Source: DASRDZ01 sp035569495 (GTDB taxonomy: Bacteria; Chloroflexota; Dormibacteria; Aeolococcales; Aeolococcaceae). Taken from it: 64,000 nt of DNA. Below, piece by piece: positions 56,195-64,000 of this stretch; positions within the stretch are counted from its first letter, which is position 1; each line of letters opens with the position of its first letter. The position numbers and the translations under genes are program-made. The stretch is taken from the NCBI GenBank assembly GCA_035569495.1, contig DATMMX010000017.1, forward strand, positions 48,766 to 112,765, written 5' to 3'. The notes below the pieces were generated by a model. The model saw only the letters and a list, made by a program, of their open reading frames with translations, did not search any database and had not been told where the DNA came from.

Positions 56195-56574
56195 GGGCCC
56201 GGCGCGGGCGCGCCGGCGAGCACGGATCCCAGTCGGTCGAGCTGGTGGCGGCGCTGCCCCTGGTCGGCCTGATCCTGCTGCTCGCCTGGCAGTGCATCGT
56301 TCTCGCTCGCCAGCAGGTCGAGGCGCAGGCGGACGCGCGCGAGCTGGCGCGGCAGGCCGTGCTCTGCGCCCGCGCCGCTCCTCAACCCCGGCTGGCCGAC
56401 GTCGACGCCGGGGCGACCGGCTCGGTGCTCAGCGGCTCGCCACCCGGCCACGCCGACCTGGTGCGGGTCGAGGTGCGCCTGGCCCCGACCAGCGTGCTGC
56501 CCGACGTCACCTTCCCGACCGACTGGCCGCTGGCCCCGCACGCCGTCGTGGTGATGAGGCGCGAGCCGTGCTGA
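56191..56574 (+). CDS. TadE-like pseudopilin
   Basis: The 127-residue protein has a short basic start and EHGSQSVELVAALPLVGLILLLAWQCIVLARQQVEAQADARELARQAVL. This is the TadE-type N-terminal helix with a Glu five residues into the hydrophobic stretch, followed by a small exported domain. It overlaps the genes on both sides (4 and 7 nt). Confidence 0.8.
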   Translation: MRARRGRAGEHGSQSVELVAALPLVGLILLLAWQCIVLARQQVEAQADARELARQAVLCARAAPQPRLADVDAGATGSVLSGSPPGHADLVRVEVRLAPTSVLPDVTFPTDWPLAPHAVVVMRREPC

Positions 56575-57089
56575 GGGCGAGGCGTGTGCGAGCCCGGGGC
56601 GCGGCGGCGCTGGTGCTGCTCAGCGCGATGAGCGCGGTGCTCACCGGTGGCGCCGGTGTGGTCGACGTGGCCGCGGCGATGAGCGCCCAGGCGCACGCGG
56701 ACAGCGCCGCCGACGCGGTCGCCCACGGCACCGCCGCCTTCCTGCTCGGCGACGCCGACCGGGACACCCTCAGCATCGCCGTCCAGGCGGGCTCACCCTG
56801 CGACACCGACGAGCAGGACGACTCGGGCGCCGGACCCGCCTGCCGACGAGCCGTCGCCGCCGCCCGGACGCTCGCCGCGGCGAATCACGCCGTGCTGCGG
56901 CGCCTGCTGGTCGGCCCCGACCCGCGCGACATGCGCGAGGGCCGCGGCGCCGGTCGGGTACTGGTCGAAGCGCACGTCTTCGTGGCGCGCGGCATGCCGA
57001 TCAACCCCGGGACCTGCCCGGCGCAGCCCGGCTCCGGCTCGGACCTCTGCTGGGCAGAGGCCTGGTCCGCTGCGCAGGGGGCGGGATGA
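56568..57089 (+). CDS. TadG/helicase-secretion-neighbourhood-like exported protein
   Basis: The 173-residue protein starts RARRVRARGAAALVLLSAMSAVLTGGAGVVDVAAAMSAQAHADSAADAVAHGTAAFLLGD. A TadG-like anchor helix leads into an Ala-rich helix of the kind seen in Rv3654c/TadE-like proteins, and an exported part with four Cys follows. The start is GTG at 56568, with a 7-nt overlap. It is presumably a minor pseudopilin of the same apparatus. Confidence 0.65.
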   Translation: MLRARRVRARGAAALVLLSAMSAVLTGGAGVVDVAAAMSAQAHADSAADAVAHGTAAFLLGDADRDTLSIAVQAGSPCDTDEQDDSGAGPACRRAVAAARTLAAANHAVLRRLLVGPDPRDMREGRGAGRVLVEAHVFVARGMPINPGTCPAQPGSGSDLCWAEAWSAAQGAG

Positions 57090-58852
57090 GACGCCTGCTC
57101 GCGGCGGCGCTGGCCGCCACGGCTCTGCTCCTGGCAACACCTCTGCACGCGAGCGCCACCAGCAAGGCCCGCATCGCGGCGGCTGTGGAGATGTCCAAGG
57201 AGGCCGGCCACCACGGGCTGCACGGGTCGGCGGTCGACCGCGCCCTGGTGCTCGGTGCCTGGGCCCGCGCCGGTGTGAACGTGCGCGACCTCGACGGCCA
57301 GGCCGGTCTGCTCCACGCCTGCACCGTGCTCGATCCCACCGCGCCGCGCCCGTCCGGCCCGGCGCCCGGTGACTACGCCCTGTACCGCGACGCGGCCGGC
57401 GCCGAGCGCGTGGGCATGTTCCTCTCCCAGCTCGACGTCGCCATCGTCGACGGCGACGCCGTGAAGGTGGTTCCCAATCCCGAGCTGAACGGCGAGATCG
57501 GCGAGCTGACCCAGGAGCGCGTGGTCGCCCAGCGCGGCGGGCTGCGTGTCTGCCGCCTCGCCCCCAGCTACTGGCCCGGCGGCGTTGACGACACGGCAGT
57601 CGGCGCAGGGCGCGTCGCCCTGGCCGATCCCGCCTACGTCTCGGCCCAGCTCGACTGGGCCGCCCGGCATCCCCGCGACGCCGATCCGGGCTTCTGGCAC
57701 CCCATCCAGCGCATCCTGGCCACGGCCGCCATGGCGGTGAGCGACGCGGTGTCGTCGCTGATCGACTCGCTGGTGAGCGCGCTGGGCTGGCTGCTCCACC
57801 ACGCCCCCTGGGGGCTCGGCGCACCGCTGCTGTTCCTCGCCGGTCTGCTCGGCCGCAGCTTCGACGGCCGCCGCCTGCACGCCATCCTCACCGGCCTGGT
57901 CCTCGCTCTCCTGGCGGTCGCCCTCGGGCTCGGATGGGTGCTGCCCTTCGGCTGGATGCTGCTCGGCGCCGTCCTCGGCGGCGCGGCCGCATCCGGCGCA
58001 GGCGTGCCGGTGCTCGGCGCCCTCGGCGGTGCGCTGGTCGGTGCTGCGCTGGCGGTCGGCTCCTTCCTCGCCGGAACGCTGACCGGCGTCGACGGCAGCG
58101 CGCGCGTCACCGCCGGCAGCGTCGCCTTCGCGCTGATCGCCGACGTCTTCATGCTGCCCCGCGCCCTGGCGGTGGTCGGCGTGGCGGCGCGCGCCGGCAG
58201 GCTGGGCGCGCTCGCCCACGTGCTTGCGCCCGTGGAGCGCCTGCCGGTGATCCGCGCCATGGTCGGCCACGGCCGCTCCGCGCTCGACGTGGCCGGCACC
58301 GCCGGTGACGCGCTGGCATTGCGTCCCAAGGCAATCGTGGAGACGGCGCACAACATCGGGAACGGCATCGCCGCGCTGCGCGGCGCCCGCGTGCCGCTGG
58401 AATCCCGCGCCCTCGCGGAAGCCGCACCGGTGCACCAGGCCATGAGCGCCGCCGAGGCGCTGATGTCGGGCAGCGGTCGCGGCATCGACCTGCTCAGCCT
58501 GACCTGGCGACCGTCGTCGATCAGCTCCGACCTGGTCGGCCACGCCGCCGACGCGCTGCACCTGCTCGACACCGAGCTGCGCACCGGGCTGCCCTCGATG
58601 CCGCGGCTGCGCGCGCTGCTGACTTCGATGGACCCCGCCCTGCGCCGGCCGCTGCTCGACGGCGCCGCCCACGTCTCGGCCCACGCCGTCCCCGAGTTGC
58701 AGGTCACCGCCCGCCTCTCCCACCTCCACAGCGGAGCGCGCACCGTCATGGGCATCGCCACCCACACCCAACCGAGCCGGCCATGGACGCGCTTCGCCCG
58801 GTCACCGGTGGTCCGCCGGATCCTCAACGGCCTGCCGGGGGCGCGGCGATGA
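57086..58852 (+). CDS. Large membrane protein of the Tad-like operon
   Basis: The 588-residue protein has a signal peptide (MRRLLAAALAATALLLATPLHASA) and an exported N-terminal domain of about 150 residues with two Cys, vaguely like an NlpC/P60-type fold (GDYALYRDAAGAERVGMFL). About six transmembrane segments follow between residues 210 and 390, then a long helical C-terminal region. The order recalls VirB6/TrbL-like channel proteins, but I cannot assign a family. It begins in an ATGA overlap with the TadG-like gene and is the last gene of the operon. No TadA ATPase or TadB/C is in the window. Confidence 0.65.
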   Translation: MRRLLAAALAATALLLATPLHASATSKARIAAAVEMSKEAGHHGLHGSAVDRALVLGAWARAGVNVRDLDGQAGLLHACTVLDPTAPRPSGPAPGDYALYRDAAGAERVGMFLSQLDVAIVDGDAVKVVPNPELNGEIGELTQERVVAQRGGLRVCRLAPSYWPGGVDDTAVGAGRVALADPAYVSAQLDWAARHPRDADPGFWHPIQRILATAAMAVSDAVSSLIDSLVSALGWLLHHAPWGLGAPLLFLAGLLGRSFDGRRLHAILTGLVLALLAVALGLGWVLPFGWMLLGAVLGGAAASGAGVPVLGALGGALVGAALAVGSFLAGTLTGVDGSARVTAGSVAFALIADVFMLPRALAVVGVAARAGRLGALAHVLAPVERLPVIRAMVGHGRSALDVAGTAGDALALRPKAIVETAHNIGNGIAALRGARVPLESRALAEAAPVHQAMSAAEALMSGSGRGIDLLSLTWRPSSISSDLVGHAADALHLLDTELRTGLPSMPRLRALLTSMDPALRRPLLDGAAHVSAHAVPELQVTARLSHLHSGARTVMGIATHTQPSRPWTRFARSPVVRRILNGLPGARR

Positions 58853-58902
58853 TGCGACCCGCTGCCACACCACCGCCGCGCACCGCGCAGCAGTCGGGAG
58901 CG

Positions 58903-61355
<2,453 letters not shown>

Positions 61356-61359
<4 letters not shown>

Positions 61360-62459
61360 GAACGGGCCTCTGCCTCATGTGTGTGCTGATGACCGGCGTC
61401 GGCCGCCACGACGGCGCCGTCGTCCGCCGACCCGCCGCTGACCGCGGCGATCTCCCGCCCGATGACGCTGTGGATGCCGCGCTCCGCCGCGGTGTGCGCG
61501 ACGCGCAGCGCGCTGACGATCGCCTCGGCGTCGGACCGGCCGTGGGCGATGACCACCTCGCCGTCGACGCCGAGCAGCAGCGCGCCGCCGGTCGAGCGGT
61601 AGTCGGCGCGGTCGCGGAGGGGCCGCAGCTTGGGCTTGAGCAGCGCACCGCCGACCTTGCCCTGCAACGACTTGCGCGCCTCCGCCGAGATCGCCGAGAA
61701 GAGGAACTCGCCGATGCCCTCGGCGGTCTTGAGGGCGATGTTGCCGGTGAACCCGTCGGTCACCGCCACGTCGCAGGCGTCGCGGAACAGGTCCTTGCCC
61801 TCGACGTTGCCGACGAAGTCGATCGGCGCCGCGGCCAGCAGCGGCGAGGCCGCCTGCACCAGCGCCGAGCCCTTGCCCGGCTCCTCGCCGTTGCTGAGCA
61901 GGCCCACACGCGGCTGGGCCACACCCATCATCGCCCTGGCGTACACCGAGCCCATGACCCCGAACTGGGCCAGCCACTCCGCGCGGCAGTCGGCGTTGGC
62001 GCCGACGTCGAGCAGGAAGGTGGACGCTCCGTCCGAGCGCGGCAGCGAGGTGCCGATCGCCGGCCGGGCCACGCCGCGCAGCCGCTTGACGTGGAACAGC
62101 GCGGCGGCGAGCACCGCCCCGCTGTTGCCCGCGCTGACCGCCGCCCGCGCGCGCCCGGAGGCGACCAGCTCGCACGCCACCACCACCGAGGCGCCCTTCT
62201 TGGCGCGCACCGCGGCGGCGGGGTGCTCGTCCATGCCGATCACCTCGGCGGCGTCGACCACCGTGATCCGCCCTCGCGCGGCGGCGAGCGAGGGGTCCGC
62301 CGCGGCCAGCTCGCGCTCGATGTCGGCGCTCCGCCCGACCAGCACGACGTCCACACCCAGGCGCGCGGCACCGAGCAGGGCGCCGCGCACGATCTCGCCC
62401 GGAGCGTTGTCGCCGCCCATCGCGTCGAGCGCGATGGGCAGGGTGTCAGCGGGGGCCAT
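61356..62459 (-). CDS. plsX: Phosphate acyltransferase PlsX
   Basis: The 367-residue protein makes acyl-phosphate from acyl-ACP for phospholipid synthesis and works peripherally at the membrane. Typical parts are PIALDAMGGDNAPGEIVRGAL, VSAGNSGAVLAAALFHVKRLRGVARPAIGTSLP and DVAVTDGFTGNIALKTAEGI. About 40 residues at the C terminus (SADDGAVVAADAGHQHTHEAEARS) look like an unstructured extension. It sits between gyrB and gyrA, overlapping gyrA by 4 nt and lying 6 nt after gyrB. Confidence 0.96.
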
Positions 62460-62465
62460 CGACGG

Positions 62466-64000
62466 CTAGATGTCCAGGTTGCGCACGGACTTGGCGTGCG
62501 TCTGGATGAAACGCTTGCGGGGCTCGACGTCCGAGCCCATGAGGCGGTCGAAGATGTCGTCGGCCTTGAGCGCGTCGTCGACGGCGACCTGGAGCAGCAC
62601 CCGCTTCTCGGGATCCATGGTGGTCTCCCAGAGTTGCTCAGGGTTCATCTCGCCGAGACCCTTGTAGCGGCTGACCTCGATCTTGCCGCCGATCTCCTTG
62701 AGCTTGACGTCGCGCTCGGTGTCGCTGTACGCGTACTCGATGGTCTTGCCCTTGGCCAGCTTGTAGAGCGGCGGCTGGGCGAGGTAGAGGTGACCGCCCT
62801 TGATCAGGTCCTGCAGGTGCCGCCAGAAGAAGGTGAGCAGCAGGGTGCGGATGTGCGAGCCGTCGACGTCGGCGTCGACCATCAGCACCACGCGGTGGTA
62901 GCGAAGCTTCTCCAGCGAGAAGTTCTCGCCGAAGCCGACGCCCAGCGCGGTGATCAGGTTCTTGATCTCCTCGTTGGCCAGGATCTTGTCGGCGCGCGCC
63001 TTCTCGACGTTGAGGATCTTGCCGCGCAGGGGCAGGATCGCCTGGTTGCGCCGCTCCCGGCCCTGCTTGGCCGAGCCGCCTGCGGAGTCACCCTCGACGA
63101 TGAAGATCTCGCACTGCGAGGGGTCGCGCTCACTGCAGTCGGCGAGCTTGCCCGGCAGCGTTGCCGACTCCAGCAGGGACTTGCGCTGCACCAGGTCGCG
63201 GGCCCGCGCCGCCGCCTGCCGCGCCCGGGCAGCCGTCAGCGACTGCTCGATGATGCGCCGCCCGTCGCCCGGGTTCTCGTCCAGGTACTGCATCAGCGCG
63301 TCGGAGAGCACCGCCGACACCTGCCCGACGACCTCGCTGTTGCCCAGCTTGGTCTTGGTCTGGCCCTCGAACTGCGGCTCCTGCAACTTCACCGACACCA
63401 CCGCGGTGAGCCCGTCGCGGACGTCGTCGCCGGTGAGGTTGGGGTCCTGCTCCTTGAGGATGCCCGCCTTGCGCGCGTATTTGTTCAGCGTTGCGGTCAG
63501 AGCCGTCCGGAACCCGGTGAGGTGAGCGCCGCCCTCCTCGGTGTTGATGTTGTTGGCGTAGGTGAGGACGTGCTCGGTGAAGGTGGTGTTCTGGTACTGC
63601 ACGGCGATCTCGACGACGTTGCCGTCGATCTCCCGCTCCACGTACATCGGCCGCGTGTTGACCACGTTGCGGCTGGCGTTGAGGTGGCGCACGAACGCCT
63701 GGATGCCGCCCTCGAAGTAGAACGTGTAGTCGTAGCCGAGCTTCTCGTCGCGCAGCACGATGGTGATCGCCTTGTTGAGGAAGGCCAGCTCGCGCAGGCG
63801 GTTGGCCACGACCTCCCAGGAGAAGTCACGGTCGGGGAAGACCAGCGGGTCCGGCCAGAAGCGCACCAGGGTGCCCTGCTTGTCGGTCCGGCCCACCGTC
63901 TCGATGGGCGCCTGGGGCACGCCGCGCGCGTAGCTCTGCCGGTAGAGCGTGTGCTCCTTGTAGACCTCGACCTCGAGCCGCTCGGCGAGCGCGTTGACCA
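62466..64000 (-). CDS. gyrB: DNA gyrase subunit B (5' end outside the window)
   Basis: About 510 C-terminal residues are present; the N-terminal ATPase part continues past 64000 (the frame is open to the edge, reading VNALAERLEVEVYKEHTLYRQSYARG). Visible are the transducer region with KQDPN-like segments, the TOPRIM motifs IFIVEGDSAGGSAKQGR and VVLMVDADVDGSHIRTLLLTFFWRH, PLRGKILNVEKAR, and the conserved C terminus RRFIQTHAKSVRNLDI-like (KRFIQTHAKSVRNLDI). There is no insertion, as in the short GyrB class. An internal GTG at 63920 is not the start. Confidence 0.97.
   Translation of the reverse strand, partial: VNALAERLEVEVYKEHTLYRQSYARGVPQAPIETVGRTDKQGTLVRFWPDPLVFPDRDFSWEVVANRLRELAFLNKAITIVLRDEKLGYDYTFYFEGGIQAFVRHLNASRNVVNTRPMYVEREIDGNVVEIAVQYQNTTFTEHVLTYANNINTEEGGAHLTGFRTALTATLNKYARKAGILKEQDPNLTGDDVRDGLTAVVSVKLQEPQFEGQTKTKLGNSEVVGQVSAVLSDALMQYLDENPGDGRRIIEQSLTAARARQAAARARDLVQRKSLLESATLPGKLADCSERDPSQCEIFIVEGDSAGGSAKQGRERRNQAILPLRGKILNVEKARADKILANEEIKNLITALGVGFGENFSLEKLRYHRVVLMVDADVDGSHIRTLLLTFFWRHLQDLIKGGHLYLAQPPLYKLAKGKTIEYAYSDTERDVKLKEIGGKIEVSRYKGLGEMNPEQLWETTMDPEKRVLLQVAVDDALKADDIFDRLMGSDVEPRKRFIQTHAKSVRNLDI

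Overview
This is a 64 kb stretch of a very GC-rich bacterial chromosome with dense, mostly housekeeping gene content. No rRNA, tRNA, CRISPR array, insertion sequence or phage gene was seen. The organism cannot be named from the sequence. High GC, many apparently leaderless genes with TAnnnT boxes, a two-subunit glycine dehydrogenase, a pyridoxamine-oxidase-like protein of F420-dependent type, an alpha-only methylmalonyl-CoA mutase and secreted proteins with Thr-Pro-rich linkers suggest a free-living terrabacterial lineage. Chloroflexota, Dormibacterota or a deep actinobacterial relative fit best; this is an inference.

Layout. (1) 1-10,020 (-): a B12 operon behind an adenosylcobalamin riboswitch: cobalt transporter, cobO, an orphan methyltransferase, cobN, a cbiX-cbiA fusion, cbiC, cbiD and the first codons of another gene, nearly all joined by 4-bp stop/start overlaps. 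(2) 10,040-20,940: envelope and secreted proteins: a transglycosylase with a long structured leader, TetR with a divergent polysaccharide deacetylase, Thr-Pro-linker surface proteins, a DUF2752 protein, and a membrane protein resembling a HerA/FtsK ATPase without its P-loop. (3) 20,960-30,280: pyrE-gcvPB-gcvPA, panE-moeA, a RES/Xre toxin-antitoxin pair, DedA, a methyltransferase and a lipoprotein. (4) 30,350-38,170: EF-G-like GTPase followed by a peroxiredoxin with an in-frame UGA at the catalytic Cys (a probable selenoprotein), purA, a CPBP protease, citrate synthase and a CBS/zinc-ribbon protein. (5) 38,170-47,200: a possible small RNA, a YyaL-type thioredoxin-domain protein, a diguanylate cyclase, a flavin electron-transfer operon (ferric-reductase-like protein, FMN-binding protein, ApbE), an AAA+ ATPase and a TOPRIM-like membrane protein. 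(6) 47,320-55,860: methylmalonyl-CoA mutase large subunit operon, dienelactone hydrolase, P450, prephenate dehydratase, two TrkA proteins and a universal stress protein. (7) 55,920-58,850: a Tad-like pilin/TadE/TadG-like operon behind a promoter with nested palindromes. (8) 58,900-64,000 (-): gyrB-plsX-gyrA.

Links between regions. The B12 operon would supply cofactor to the methylmalonyl-CoA mutase. ApbE would flavinylate the FMN-binding protein encoded immediately upstream in the same operon. The most notable single item is the UGA-containing peroxiredoxin, whose only possible redox residue is the UGA-encoded one and which has a SECIS-like hairpin at suitable distance. The most general pattern is leaderless initiation: at least fifteen first-of-operon genes have a -10 box 6-11 nt before the start codon, while internal genes use Shine-Dalgarno sites or ATGA/GTGA overlaps.
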